Assembly: GCA_965153355.1 (NCBI GenBank)
Contig: OZ231126.1
Coordinates: 105,834,001-105,898,000, forward strand
Direction of reading: 5' to 3'
From: Flaccisagitta enflata
Taxonomy: Eukaryota; Chaetognatha; Sagittoidea; Aphragmophora
Length of the DNA stretch: 64,000 bases
Positions 1-12,446 of the stretch are shown in pieces. The notes below the pieces were generated by a model. The model saw nothing but the letters and a program-made list of their open reading frames with translations, did no database searches and was not told the DNA's origin. Position numbers and translations under genes: made by a program. Each line of letters opens with the position of its first letter. Positions within the stretch are counted from its first letter, which is position 1.

Positions 1-147
1 CTTTACAGGCTCAACGGGAATTATAAAATGCGATTCGACACCATCCGCTTCCTAGCCGAGGCTATGGCAAAGACCATGACGGGTGTCCAGAACGCGCCCG
101 TCGTTACTTCAACGCCTACAAACGCGCCTTCAACATCCTCGTCATAA
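1..147 (+). CDS. Possible 3' end of an unidentified coding exon (partial)
   Basis: The frame is open from the first base to a TAA at 145-147 and encodes about 48 residues, ending in a Thr/Ser/Pro/Ala-rich tail. Base composition is clearly more GC-rich than the flanking repeats, which suggests coding use. An AG at 8-9 could be a splice acceptor. No family is recognised and the upstream part lies outside the window, so this could also be a chance open frame. Confidence 0.3.
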   Translation, partial: LYRLNGNYKMRFDTIRFLAEAMAKTMTGVQNAPVVTSTPTNAPSTSSS

Positions 148-224
148 CTCTTTGAGAGTCTTGAGATGTGACTCACAACTAGGGAGGAAGAGACTACAAT
201 CAAAAAAAAAATCGACTGAAAACT

Positions 225-260
225 GAAGTGAAGTGAAGTGAAGTGAAGTGAAGTGAAGTG
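225..260. repeat. GAAGT microsatellite
   Basis: About seven tandem copies of the 5-base unit GAAGT directly downstream of the putative terminal exon. Confidence 0.85.
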
Positions 261-496
261 GAATCAAAGAAAAGAAAAGAAAAAAATCTATGTTTATGCC
301 ACCGCTTTTGCCTATTTGCCTTTTCGCCTTTTGCCTTTTGCCTGTTTTTAAAAAAAAAACAATCCTGACCGTTGGCTTAATCCTGATCCCATCATCCCGA
401 CCTTAAACCCGACCTTAACCCGATCTTAACCCTGACCTTAATCCGCCCCCCCCCACCCCCACCTTAAAACCTCTCTTATTTTGTTCATTCAATCGT

Positions 497-1062
497 TCAT
501 TCATTTTTGATTGATTCATTATTTCGTATTCCTCTTTCCAATGAATGACTGAATGAATAAATGAATGACTGTCTTATCCTACAAAAATGTCTATGGGTTT
601 CGCCCATTTTGGGACTTGAGACATTTTTGCAGGAATGAATGACTGAATGTTTTTCTTGAGACTTAGACATGAATGAATCAAATGAATGACTGAATGGATA
701 AATGAATGACTGTCTTATCCTACAGAAAATGTCTATGGTTTTCGCCCATTTTGGGACTTGAGACATTTTTTGCAGGAATGAATGACTGAATGTTTCTTGG
801 GACTTAGACATGAATGAATCAATGAATGACTGAATGAATGACTGAATGACTGTCTTATCCTACAAAATTATGTCTATGGTTTTCGCCCATCTGGGACTAG
901 ACATTTTTTTGCAGGAATGAATGACTGAATGGATAAATGAATGACTGAATGGATAAATGAATGACTAATAGATTTTTCGCCCATCTTGGGGAATGAATCA
1001 ATGAATCAATGAATAAATCAATGAATGAATGAATCGATCTTGTCACAGTCTTTGTCATAGTA
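497..1062. repeat. Minisatellite of AATGAATGACTG units with longer unit copies
   Basis: The short units AATGAATG and GACTGAATG recur throughout. A longer block holding GTCTTATCCTACA, ATGTCTATGG and CGCCCAT(TT)TGGGACT is repeated at about 566, 700 and 850, with a partial copy near 970. The open frames seen here on the - strand are low-complexity (Ser/His/Phe) and are not credible proteins. No gene is seen between 148 and 1298. Confidence 0.85.
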
Positions 1063-1298
1063 ATAACCTTTTCCCCCCCCCCTGCCAGCAAATGTCAGTG
1101 TATCCAACCTTGTCTTATTTTTACGCACTGTAAAAAATACTGCCTCTGCGATTTTTTAAGAAAAGAAATTAATTTTGTATGTCGTGTTTTTTTCTGCCGT
1201 ATTTTCTTTAAGTACAACTTGTTAACCAAGTATCGCTAGGCCTGAGCAGTGCATTACTCCACCCACCTCCCCCCTACCTCCCCCCGCTTCCCATGTAC

Positions 1299-1718
1299 TT
1301 ACCTCCCTAAGAGTACATGACGGAGCGGTTGTTTAGCAGTGCTATAGGCTATCCTTATATTGCTTACTTTGGTAAATCTTAACATAGCTCTTGATAGAGC
1401 TACCTTAGATAACAAATTTTTAAGGCTATATTTATTTTTCACGAATTTTTCTTCTGTTTCCGTGAAAATCCGAGGGAGTAAAAATCTTGTATCCATTTCT
1501 TCTTCATCTTGAGTTTCTGATTCAATACCTTTCAACACGTTTTTTATGAAAGGTTCTTTAATGAAAGATTCTTTTAGATCTTTTGTATTGTACAAAAAAT
1601 CAAACAAAATTTTTTTTTCCAATTTTGTTAATTTATCACTTAAGGTAGAATTGATTCGCGTATTCAATATGTCATAAGCATTGAAAAAAATGTCTTTAGT
1701 TATTCTTTTATCCGCCAT
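1299..1718 (-). CDS. Hypothetical 139-residue protein
   Basis: A single uninterrupted frame starts at the ATG at 1718 and codes for a charged, lysine-rich, probably helical protein with an acidic patch near the middle. No signal peptide, membrane segment or known motif is visible. It points away from the zinc-finger and polymerase genes to the right, and has the same AT-rich codon use as they do, so it may belong to the same viral-like block. The family is not recognised. The amino-acid mix is normal and not repeat-derived, which is the main reason to treat it as real. Confidence 0.45.
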   Translation of the reverse strand: MADKRITKDIFFNAYDILNTRINSTLSDKLTKLEKKILFDFLYNTKDLKESFIKEPFIKNVLKGIESETQDEEEMDTRFLLPRIFTETEEKFVKNKYSLKNLLSKVALSRAMLRFTKVSNIRIAYSTAKQPLRHVLLGR

Positions 1719-1984
1719 GATGCTTTTGCCTTTGCTTAATTAGAATATTTGTTTTAATCTTTTCTTTTGTAAGAAAAAAAACTTTAAAGAAAAACACGAA
1801 AAAAAATAGAAAAACAAAACACCCACACCAACGCATCCACACCAACGCATCCACACGAGAAAAAAGAAATAAGGTGAGAGAATTGTTTGTATGTAGGTGT
1901 AGAAAAGAATTGCTCCATACCCCCTGCCTTTTGTCGGTCCGTCCGTCACGCTTTTTTGGCAGATGATTTCAAGTCTCAGAAAAA

Positions 1985-2255
1985 CAAGGCCAACACCTAT
2001 AATGACTTAGAATGACTTTCAATGACTTAGAATGACCTAAAATGACCAAAATTGACTTAAAAAATACTTAAAAACCTAATGATCAAAAATGACTTAAAAT
2101 AACTTAAAATGACTTTAAATGACTTTAAATGACTTAAAATGACTTAGAATGACTCAAAATGACCTAAAATGACTCAAAATGACTTAGAATGACTCAAAAT
2201 GACTTAAAATGACCTAGAATGACTCAAAATGACTTAAAATGGCCTAAGAAGAATG
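1985..2255. repeat. 11-base minisatellite (AATGACTTAAA-like)
   Basis: About 20 degenerate head-to-tail copies of an 11-base unit close to AATGACTTAAA. Nothing coding is seen between 1740 and 2640. Confidence 0.85.
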
Positions 2256-2280
2256 ATGTTGTAGTACAAAAAAGTAAAAG

Positions 2281-2466
2281 TGTGACAGACGGACGGACCG
2301 ACGGACCGACAAAGCGGGTTGTAGAGTCGCGTGCACGCGACTATAAATAGATTCTTGAGAAAACAATATTCTTTTCAAATCTGAGAGATACTTAAAGAAC
2401 AGACGGACGGACCAATCCTCCTCTCTCTATCCCACCTACACATAACTAGTGTATCTGGCCTTGTTC
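2281..2466 (-). mobile_element. Copies of the CGGTCCGT dispersed repeat, partial
   Basis: The segment 2281-2345 holds tandem GGACGGACCGAC followed by AAGCGGGTTGTAGAGTCGC, the reverse complement of the head of the full copy at 55610. A second fragment with GACGGACGGACC and a degraded GTGTATCTGGCCTTGTT tail follows to 2466. A further head fragment is at 1925-1952. They belong to the same short interspersed family seen throughout the window. Confidence 0.6.
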
Positions 2467-2878
2467 TTTCAAAGCGATAACTTTTAACAAGAAAGAATAT
2501 CCGTTGTTAGCCCATCATATCAGCTGCAACTTTGCGTTTCGTTTGCGTCCTACTTGAGAGTATTAGACGATTTTATTTTATCAGAAATCTAATACTGTCC
2601 AGTGTGATGCAGACGGAGGGTCAAAAAACATCAAAAAAAAAAAAAAAAAAGCTGATTTCATGAAATTGTCCGCATGTGTCCGCCTTTTGATTCATTTATT
2701 CGCATTTATTTATTTTTTTTTTTTTATTTCTTTTTTCATTTTTTCTTTCAGTTTTTCACACTTAAGAAAAAGAACGCTTGAATCGCCTTGTCGCTTGAGA
2801 AGTAAGTTTTCAAAACCAGAGAAGCACCAACAGACCGACCGACTGAAAGAAGACTATAGAAACGCGTAGCACACATCT

Positions 2879-2915
<37 letters not shown>

Positions 2916-3428
2916 AGCAAAAAAAGAAAATTCTGCCAAAAGCTTTTGACAAAGACGCTCTTTATATACTACATTGGTTACTTAACAATAATTGTGCAAC
3001 ACACACAGGAAGGTTATATCACGATTATATCACATCTATGACGTCAGTACTTGACAAGACAGACAAAAAACAGACAGAACAGACAAAGGATAGACATAAT
3101 GATCTTGCATAACACAATTCTTCTTTCTTCCTTTCATAACATTTTCTTTCTTCTTTTTTCTTTCTACTAAAAAAAAAAAAAAAATCTATGTGACTCTTCG
3201 CTAACTATCCCTCCACGCCATGCCATCATCCTTTTGCGTCATCACCACCCCTCGCGTTTTGTGATTGCAGTTTTCAAAACATCTCAGCTTTTTTACTGAG
3301 ATAATACCCGACCCGGACCATCTTGGATAGTCTCCATCGCCGGTAACATCGGAAGTTTTTTTCATCCGTCTGTGTGTCTGTGTATCTTTCCTTCCATGTA
3401 TCCATCTTTTTCCTTTTCTCTTTACTTT

Positions 3429-3512
3429 TGATCGCGTGCTACACGCTGCTTTTGTCGGTCCGTCGGTCCGTCCAAATGATCTGGCGACCTCAATTCTGCT
3501 CAATATCCGGCC
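3429..3512 (+). mobile_element. Short copy of the CGGTCCGT dispersed repeat
   Basis: It starts with CGCGTGCTACACGC, continues with TTTGTCGGTCCGTCGGTCCG and ends with ATATCCGGCCTTGTTA. Head and tail therefore match the full copies at 55610 and 63491, with most of the middle missing. It lies just upstream of the acceptor of the zinc-finger gene, so it may sit in a 5' UTR intron. Confidence 0.65.
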
Positions 3513-3567
3513 TTGTTACTTTTTTTTATTTTTTCTTTCCTTTTCTTTTTCTTTTTTCATTTTCAGA

Positions 3568-6001
3568 ATGAATGCATTGGAGAGAAGAATTGATAGATTA
3601 CCAATCAGTTTAAGATTTACTAGAAAACAACATATTGACTACTACGATTGGGGTAGTAGCTCAATACTGAATAAAGATTTAAGTAGCTTTCTGAGGAAAA
3701 TTGATTCCATAATAATGGGATCAGAAATAGAACCCTTAAAGATAACGCCTCTTCACCCCACCGTCGATTTGGCGTCAAAAGTCGGCCTGGAAGTGGTCAA
3801 AGCCACAATGCTAGAAACTGAGAATAATGAAAAAGACCAACCGGAAAAAGATATCAAGGAAATGATACAAAAACATCTAAATGAAATTTTACCTATTGAT
3901 TCCGACAAAGAGCTAATTCTGAAATTATTTCCCGATGACGCAAGAATTTCTATGAATGGCGTCTTGAAGGAAACCAGCAATGATTTAATTGCAAAGGCCT
4001 GTGGCTTTCCCAGCTCAACAATGTTCAAGAAATTTATTGATCAATATGATGAAACCAATTCAACTCTTGAAATCAATGCAACGTACCTAGTTAGTCTTTT
4101 AAGCCAATCAGAAATTTTGGACAAAATCTCAATTAACAATAAAAAAGCATTGGATCGCATAAGAATCACTACAATAAGAAACATAGATTTTTTCTTTAAA
4201 TATAGTCCAAAAAGAAGCGAGAGTCTTAGTAGCTTTGCCGAGAGAAATGGCAAACACTTTTAAAAATTCAGTAAAAGAGAAATAAACGCTTTTAAGAAAC
4301 TGCTTTATTCAAACAGCGCTGAAAAAGAAGAAGCTTTAACAAAATCTAGCAGTTATATCCCAACTGCAAACTGCAATCTTTGTCCAAGTCTGGCCAAACC
4401 GATCAAAACAGCAGAATCAAAGAAAAAAAAAGAAAAAAAAAAACAAGTACCAATTTGCCACAGAATGGGCTGCTAAAATATCCATCCAGAAAATATCACC
4501 AATTTGGGATGTGGAAGGCGTAAAACGACATTGGGAGGCGTGTCATGGCCCAAACGCTATAACACACGGGTTAGTTTCACTTTCACTTTCACTTTTCTAC
4601 ACTTTCACTTTTCTTTTACATTGTTCCTAACATTTGACACATTCACACTTGCATTCATTTTCACAGCGTGCATACCATGATACTCTCCTGTTCAATTTGC
4701 ACACGGTCCGGAGATCTTTATCATAGCATGTCCTGCTGTTTACCGTGTGGGAGATTACACTACTTTCTGTAAGTATAACTACATGAACGAATAAACTAAG
4801 TCAACGGACAGACAAAAATGTATACAAAGCTGTCAAATCCTCTGTCTCTCTTTCAATCGGATCGCTCCTCTCGCTCTCTCGCTCTCTCGCTCTCTCGCTC
4901 TCTCGCTCTCTCGCTCTCTCGCTCTCGCACTCTCTTCGCTCTCTCACTCTCACTCTTGCTCTCGCTCTCGCTCTCGCTCTCGCTCTCTCTCGCTCTCTCT
5001 CTCTCTCTACTTAGTGAACACCGTCTCAAAAAAAAACCAGTGACATACTCATCACTTTGTGAACACCATCTCAAAACCAGTGACATACTCATCACTTTGT
5101 GAATGACATTCTGTCAGACCAGTGATATTTATATTTTATTTTCATTTTTTTTTTTCAGCTATCATCATGAAGATATTTTTCTTCAGATGTATAAAAAAAT
5201 AAAAATAAGCTCGCTTGAACGCGTCGATTCACCAGAGAATTCTAAGGCCTTGGAAAACTTTTTTATTGTTAGATGCTGCTTATGCGGCGATATCATGCCA
5301 AACAAGTAAGCCTTTTGTCCATCTGTCCGTTAGTCTTTTTTTTTTTTTTTTTTTTTTTTTTTCACTTTATCTTTTTTTTTTTTTTCTACTTTTCAGTCGG
5401 GCTAAATCATTTCATGAGACTATATGCGCATCGAAACAACTGGTGGGCTCCCATTATTTTACTTTGCCTTTGCAACGAGATTTGTATCAAACAGAATTTC
5501 TCAAGAAGCAGAGAGAAGAAAGAGATAAATCAAGTTTGATCCAAGCATGTAGAAAGTATCTGTTGAAAACCAACTCTGAAGAATCAGAAATTTGCATGGG
5601 ATTGAATGCTAACATAGATGAGAACAAAGATGATGAAAACCGTTCATTTAATGAAATCCTGACTGAGATCTCCAAAGGCTTAATTAGTAAGAGAACAGAT
5701 AACAAAACAAAGAAAAAAAAAGAGACAAAAAAAGAACAAAAAACAAAGGAACAACCTAAGAATAGAAAATCCAATCTCAAAACCAAGAAACCATCAGATC
5801 AAGATAACAACACTAGCGAAATTATTCCTAAACACCAAATTAACTCTGATCCTGACGCCAACGAGAAAAAAGAAATGTCAAAGAATCATGATGACAATGA
5901 TGATGATGATGATAGCAGTGATAACAACGATCATGGAGATCGTGAAAATGATGATGATGATAATGAGGACAGTAATGACGACAATGATGATGAGGACGGC
6001 A

Positions 6002-6033
<32 letters not shown>

Positions 6034-6211
6034 AATAATGAGGACGGAGATGATGATGATGATGATGAGGATGGCGATAATGATGATGATGATGATGACG
6101 GCGATGATAATGATGATGATGATGATGAAAGTCAAAAGGATGATGATGATGATGATAATGATAATGATGATGATGATGATGATGATGATAATGATGATGA
6201 AAGCGAAAAAA

Positions 6212-6246
<35 letters not shown>

Positions 6247-6510
6247 AGTCAAAAAGATGATAATGATGATGATGATGATAATGATGATGATGATAATGAT
6301 GATGATGATGATGATGATGATAACCCACGTCATCGCCGTCGCAATAGTAATGATAATGTCAAAGATAAACGTAAAAAAATAAAGAAACAACAAGAGATGA
6401 CATTATCATCCGCTAAATCCTGTAAAAAGAGAAAACTTCCTGCAGTAGATAAAAATAGTAAAAAAAAAGTGAGATTTGCAAAAAATTCTACCAAAAAAAA
6501 AAGAAAATGA
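3568..6510 (+). CDS. Multi-exon zinc-finger protein with long Asp/Asn tract (interrupted)
   Basis: Exons are read as 3568-4569, 4667-4768, 5159-5305 and 5397-6510; all three junctions are GT-AG and keep frame. The ATG follows a CAG acceptor at 3565-3567, so a 5' UTR intron is likely. Exon 1 encodes a helical region without a known fold, then a CxxC near 4375. Exon 2 gives a RING/PHD-like cluster (CxIC, an H, CCxxC). Exons 3 and 4 add CCxxCG and HxxxC. The last exon then runs into about 145 residues of almost pure Asp/Asn with interspersed Glu-Ser, and a Lys-rich, NLS-like C-terminus. Two problems lie in exon 1: an in-frame TAA at 4261-4263, and a frame change within the A-rich run near 4420-4445. 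It is either a decaying copy or the assembly has errors in homopolymers. The role is unknown; DNA or chromatin binding is only inferred. The polymerase gene follows in the same orientation. Confidence 0.5.
4861..5010. repeat. CT-rich microsatellite (CTCTCG)n in an intron
   Basis: Tandem CTCTCG and CTCTCT units lie in intron 2 of the zinc-finger gene. The Ser/Leu/Arg-rich open frames across it are repeat artefacts. Confidence 0.85.
5021..5130. repeat. Intron-resident 34-base repeat
   Basis: Three copies of a unit containing CCAGTGACATACTCATCACT and TTTGTGAA lie directly before the acceptor at 5158. The same unit recurs in the intron 11592-11964 of the polymerase gene and, as a single copy, at 12342-12375. 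Confidence 0.75.
5888..6325. repeat. Trinucleotide (GAT)n tract coding for poly-Asp/Asn
   Basis: Mostly GAT with AAT, GAC and occasional GAA/AGT interruptions, which gives the acidic tail of the zinc-finger protein. The reading that yields Asp is the one continuous with the spliced gene. The Met-, His- and Ile-rich frames over the same bases are shadows. Confidence 0.9.
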
Positions 6511-6571
6511 TATTGTAAAAAAAAATGTAAAAATTTTTATAGTGTTTTATTTTAATTTTTTTAAAAAACCC

Positions 6572-6604
<33 letters not shown>

Positions 6605-6616
6605 CTGTATTTTATA

Positions 6617-6681
6617 GTGATCCCCTAATGCAAAACCTTCTGAAACTTAGTGTTCCCACAACGCGATCCTACTATCCCTTA
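6617..6681. repeat. Short dispersed repeat, intergenic copy
   Basis: It contains GTGATC, TAATGCAAA, ACTTAGTGTTC and CACAACGCGATCCTA in order. The same series recurs at 14461-14520 in the last-but-two intron of the 13.2 kb gene. Confidence 0.7.
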
Positions 6682-6746
6682 ACTTTAACAAAAAAAAAAT
6701 ATATCAGCATAATAGAAATCTAACTTTTTTGCTTCTCAGATAAAAT

Positions 6747-7187
6747 ATGGAGGAAAACATTTTTGGCGATATTTTTGGAAATTTGCAACAGGATTCAATA
6801 CTCATAAGACAATATGACCTTGACTCATTCTACGGTGGAGCCAGCTTAAAAAAAGTTTTTGAAAGGATCATAACCCAGGAAGAAGCTTCTTTCCTTCTGG
6901 AACAGGAAGCTTACATATTCATTAACTATCACATGAGACCATGGCTCATGAGACTATTCGAATTAACTTTTAAGTATTTAATTTTTATCACCTTCGAAAT
7001 TGAGTTTAAGAAAATATTGGACGAATCACAAACAATGACCATCCTATCATCGTTCAGGAATCAACATTGGTTGCAACCTAGCAATCTGGATCATAACTAC
7101 ATAACAAATGTTGTAGATGGTCTTTTAACAGGATTTTCTAATCAATTCGTCGAGGATGTCGAAAATTTACAATTACGTGCAGAATCT
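6747..7187 (+). CDS. Unrecognised exon or small gene upstream of the polymerase
   Basis: The ATG at 6747 opens about 147 residues of normal composition, rich in aromatic and acidic residues. It ends at a plausible donor (G|GTAATC at 7187). It could be the first exon of the polymerase gene, since N-terminal extensions are common there. However, the phase does not match the acceptor at 7331 (G|GATGG), because every frame from that acceptor stops or shifts before 7397. It may therefore be a separate protein, or the junction may lie elsewhere. No domain is recognised. Confidence 0.4.
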
Positions 7188-7331
7188 GGTAATCAACTAA
7201 AATCGTTATCTGTCTGTCCTCTGATTTGTCTCTTGTCTCATTCTTTCTCTGACTCTCAAGGCCGGATACACACCAGTCATTGGACAAACAGACACATATC
7301 CGCATTTTCTTTATATTCCTCTTTTCAATAG

Positions 7332-8885
7332 GATGGACATTTTCAAAAATCTTGTCGGGAAATATTGTACATATTTGACAAACGGCACACACTCTGATGA
7401 CTACTTATGGGCGTGGAGCAGAGTCCCCTCGATTAAATTTGGAATTCCATCCGAATCTAAAAAATGTCTTCAAATATAACATATTTGACTCGCTTAGACT
7501 AACTCCTTATCAACTTAGATCTCATAACTATTGTGTCTTAATAAGCATCCTCGTCCAATTAGAATATATAAAATACGGATCTTTCATTTTTACAACCGTG
7601 AGGAAAATAAGAAATCTCTTACAACATCTTATATATTCTGGCAACACCGACTTCACCAATGGAGTTACAATTGACCAATTCAACACTATTGAGAACGACA
7701 AGGACCTGTTTAACAAACTAAAACAATTTTATCCTACTGTATTAGCAAACTACGAGAGTTTCAGCCTGAACTTGTACACGTGTCAACACTCCGACAAAAT
7801 AAAAGCTTTTCACTTAATTCCTATCAGACTTGGAAAATTTTTTTCTTCTTCTCACTTAAACATTGATTTGCTGAAAGACTCGAGAGATATAAGACCACCG
7901 AGAAAAAAAAAAACATCTAAAAACAACAAATCAACTAACAACAGCTTCAAACATGTTTTAGTTATATTAGATTTCATCAGATTGCATCAAAATTTTAGGT
8001 ATTACAATTACAGTCTTGCAACTTTACGTGATACTGAAATCTGTAGAAGGTAAGAAACAATCCTGAAACTTCAATACCATGCAAGCAAACTGACAGACTG
8101 ATGGACATACATGTAAACCAATCACACTTACGGAATGTAAGCAAACTTAATGATCAAAAAACCGAGCCAACTGCATTCATCATCTTCGTTTCTTTGCACA
8201 GTTGTGGGAAAATTTTTCGCGACATTGAGAAAGAATTCTACATACCACATGTAAAGACATGTCAAAGCTTCAATGCGACAACAAACACGCTAGGAAGACG
8301 TTTTATCAAAAATGTAGTTGTATTTAAAAATAAACATTATTGTAATTCAACAAACACATTCAAAAGAATATATCTTAAATTAGAAAAATCTCAATTGAAT
8401 GCGATCCAAAAACCCTTACTGATAGGAGTCGCTGATTTTGAGTGTACAAATGTCAAATACAAACATGACGAACTCACAGCACAGGCAACTGACAAGAACC
8501 ATAGGCCACCTAAAAGTAGTAAATTCATCCAAACACCCCTCGCCTACAGCCTATGCTTTGACTCTCCGTATGATTTTTGGAGGGATAAATTGCCAAAAAG
8601 ACTCAAAACAGTCAAAATGAAGATTTTTGAGGAAGAATCATATACAGAGGAACAATTCTTTATGTATTTCTTGACGTCTCTAAGGGAAAAACTAGTACAT
8701 ATCGATAATTTTTTGAAATTCGCTAAATCACTTGACCCTGGCGTGCCTCGGATACAATCTTGTCCTATTTCCGATCGTATAGAAAGAGCATTAGCAACGA
8801 ACTGCTATACATGTGGAACAAGGTTAGAAAACGAAGATTTTTTTCATAGCGGGATAGAGACAGACCGACAGACTGACATAGCTCA

Positions 8886-8931
<46 letters not shown>

Positions 8932-10182
8932 TTTTTGTCCTCCAAGGTTCATATCTTCTAACACAAAGAGACGTCATAGCGTTCACCACAATCATTTCGA
9001 GCTAAAAAATCCGGGCCTTGGCCGTTTTGGAAATGGCAAAATTATCAATATTTGTGAATTATGTAATAAGGTAAAGAACTGCATATTTTCCCACAATCAT
9101 TCATTCTTAATCGAAAATGTTAACCATAACTTTTTTTTTTTTTTTTTTTTTTTAGTTTATCACAAATGACGGCAAAGGAAATGCCAAAAACATTCCATGT
9201 TACTATCACAACCTAAGGTCTTTCCACAATAAACTGATCTAACTAAATGATAGAAATCTATGATCATAAGATCCTGAGAAACAAAGCCGGATACACAACT
9301 ACTCCGGTCGCGTGCAAGTGGGACATGGACCATAATTGAAGTCAGTGGAGCATTTGGACAGGAGCAGTAAGAACCGACGGACGGACGGACCAACAAAACG
9401 AGGTGTAAAGTCGCGTAGCAGCATTACAACTTTATTGGTCGGTCTGTCTATATTTAAAGTAATCCAGTTTAATGTGGAACCTACCTTCAAAAGCAAATAC
9501 GATTCTGCCATTCTTCTAAACATAATAACAAATGTGGGCAATAACCACTTTCAGCAAACGGATAGAAATGGACATATAATATCAAAACCGATTTTAAAAG
9601 GTATTACCATTCCTCTAATCATGAAATTCGCCTTTACTGCATTTTTATACACATAAGTATATATCAATCTATCGCTCTTTTGCAGACAAACCTCAAATAC
9701 TATTTAAAGGCAACAAAAATATCATTTGCTCAATAAAAATTGCCTTCAAACTGTCCTCATCATAGTCTAAGCAAGGAAGAGAAACGACATCTTAAATTTT
9801 CAAATCTAGAAATCCCCAAATGTCCAATTTCCAGTCGTCAATACCATTTCATGGATAGTTTTCTTACAATAAGCACAAGGTAAACACATCCTGAAATTTT
9901 CAAAAATTTTAAAAAAAAATTTTTTTTTAAAATTCTTTTTAAAATTTTTTTTAAAATTCTTTTAAATTTTGTAAATTTTGTAAATTTTTAAAAAAATCTT
10001 ACAATATAATATTCCTTCTTTTACAGCCTAGACACAATGATAAAAGACACTCAAACGGCTAAATTGAACAAAAACAAAGAATTAAAAACAATTTTCCCTA
10101 AAAGCTTTGAATTTTTATGTGGGACAATGGGATATAAAGTTGAACAAATTAATCTCCTCCTTCAAAAAAAATGCATTCAGGT

Positions 10183-10221
<39 letters not shown>

Positions 10222-10706
10222 CTGACTCTGTCTAGCATAACACTTTTCAATACTTTTTTTTAGCCCTTTGAATTCATCGATGGCTCAACTTACCTAAAAC
10301 GTACTACCCCTCCGCCTCGAGACCATTTTGCCTCTTCTTTGAGTGGAAAAAATGAGGCAGACATTGAAGAATACAATTTTTTTTTGCAAATCTGGGAATC
10401 TTTGGAAATAAAATCTTACAAAGAATTGTTCTTTCTTTATGGATGTCTCGATGTAACCAGGTAACACAAAAAAGAAAAAAAAACCTACAAACCGCTCCTG
10501 TTACATAACTACACAACTAAAATATCTAAAATATTCTCTTTTCAGCCTCATGGACTGTTTGCTGTTTTATTTTGATTATTTATTTAAACTGTGCTCGATC
10601 TATCCAAGTTTTACCCTAACTTTGGCCGCGTTCTCACTGTTGTCTTTTAAATTGAATTGTCGCGATATCAAAGACACATCCAAACCTTCACGACTTCCAC
10701 TACTAG

Positions 10707-10757
<51 letters not shown>

Positions 10758-11708
10758 AAAGGAAGACAGCAAAAAGAAAACTTCTTTCATTTATTATTAT
10801 GTATCAGGAAACCGCAGAAATATTTCGTCAAGGACTTTTAGGCGGTCTGAATATCAGCTCATGTCAATATACCTCATTTAGTGGGCTTAATGTTGACAAT
10901 TTATCGTCAAATAACACGAGCACGCAATGCATATATACCGACTGCAACAGGTGATTATTCTAGAAAAAATATGAAAATATTCGATTTATACACTTTCAAA
11001 CACTAATCTAATCTGGAGATCTCTCTTCCCTCTCTTTTCATTCGTTTTAGTCTTTACCCCTCCGTGCTCTCTTCATGGATGCCAACCGGCCCATTTTACC
11101 TTTGTACACCAACTCTAAGGCACACTGACTTTGCTACCGTCTCACAAGCTCTTTTATCAAATGACATCACATATTTTCACGATCAATTACATTATTGTGG
11201 AAATCTTTTTTTCTGCGTGGTCCAAATGAGTTATCACCCTAAAGCTCCTTTAAACTTTCTTAACTTCGAGCTTTCATCACAACCTTTCCCTTATGCCACT
11301 CCACTGAGCTCATTGAGTCCTGAACAACAGGCACAAATGAAATCAAAAAATAATACCGAAAAAAAATTATGTAGTTTTTTGAAAAAACATAACTTGGTCT
11401 CAAATTGGGGAGAAATTCTTGTATATGAATGCGCTGTTCACGATCTAATCATAAAAAAAGTTATAAAAGTAATTCGCTGCAAAGCTTCAAAACTTTTTGA
11501 TCCATGGATCTCAAAATTGCAAAACCAAAAAAATGTTATTCCATCTACATTCCTCGTCAAAACCGTGAAACAACTTTCGAATTCGCTACCGGTTTGTGAT
11601 ATACTCAATGACAAACCTCTATGACATAATGACATACTCCACTTTGCAAACCGTTGCTTCTCTTCTATTATAGAAGAAAATCTCATTCCTTTCTTATCGG
11701 CGGTTTCC

Positions 11709-11768
<60 letters not shown>

Positions 11769-12211
11769 CATACTCTACTTTGTGACTCTACTTTTTGAAC
11801 ACCTCCTCAAAACCCAGTGACATACTCTACTTTGTAAACACCTTCTCAAACCAGTGACATACTCATAATTCTGTGAATGACATTTTTTTAAAACCAGTGA
11901 CATACCCCTTGCTTTGTGAATGATATTTTATATATTTTTAAACTAGTGTCATACTTTTTATCAGGGACGTTTTCATATCAACGAAGGATCTTTTCTCCAA
12001 TGTAGAATTTCACTATCAAAAAAATCGTTTTTCAAATATGTGGAAAAAGAAAATTTCTTCTCATTTATCACTATCTCACCAACATCTCATTTATTTCTTT
12101 TTGACCAACAATTAATTATCTCTCGTTCTTGCTATGCTTTGAGCTGCCGGGTGTATGGAATGAGGTAATTGTTAGATTTTTTTTTTTCAAATTTTGAAAA
12201 AAAAAATTCCA

Positions 12212-12253
<42 letters not shown>

Positions 12254-12408
12254 TAAATTATACATGTACCGCGTATTTTTCTCTATTGCTGCAAGATTTT
12301 CAATGCATTTCTATCATTTGAGACTCCTTATGACGGACACGGTCAGTAACATACACCACTTTGTGAATGTACTTAAAAATAAAAAAAAATTTTTAAAAAT
12401 TTTTTTTT

Positions 12409-12446
<38 letters not shown>

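Noticed and set aside
360-430. Telomere-like CCTTAACCC phrases
   Set aside because: Units vary (CCGACCTTAAACC, CCCGATCTTAACC), number only a few and are internal; no true telomeric array.
4818-5102. Ser/Leu/Arg-rich 94-residue frame
   Set aside because: Translation of a CT-rich microsatellite inside an intron.
5840-6393. Long His-rich, Ile-rich and Met-rich open frames on both strands
   Set aside because: They are shadows of the GAT repeat; only the Asp/Asn frame continues the spliced zinc-finger gene.
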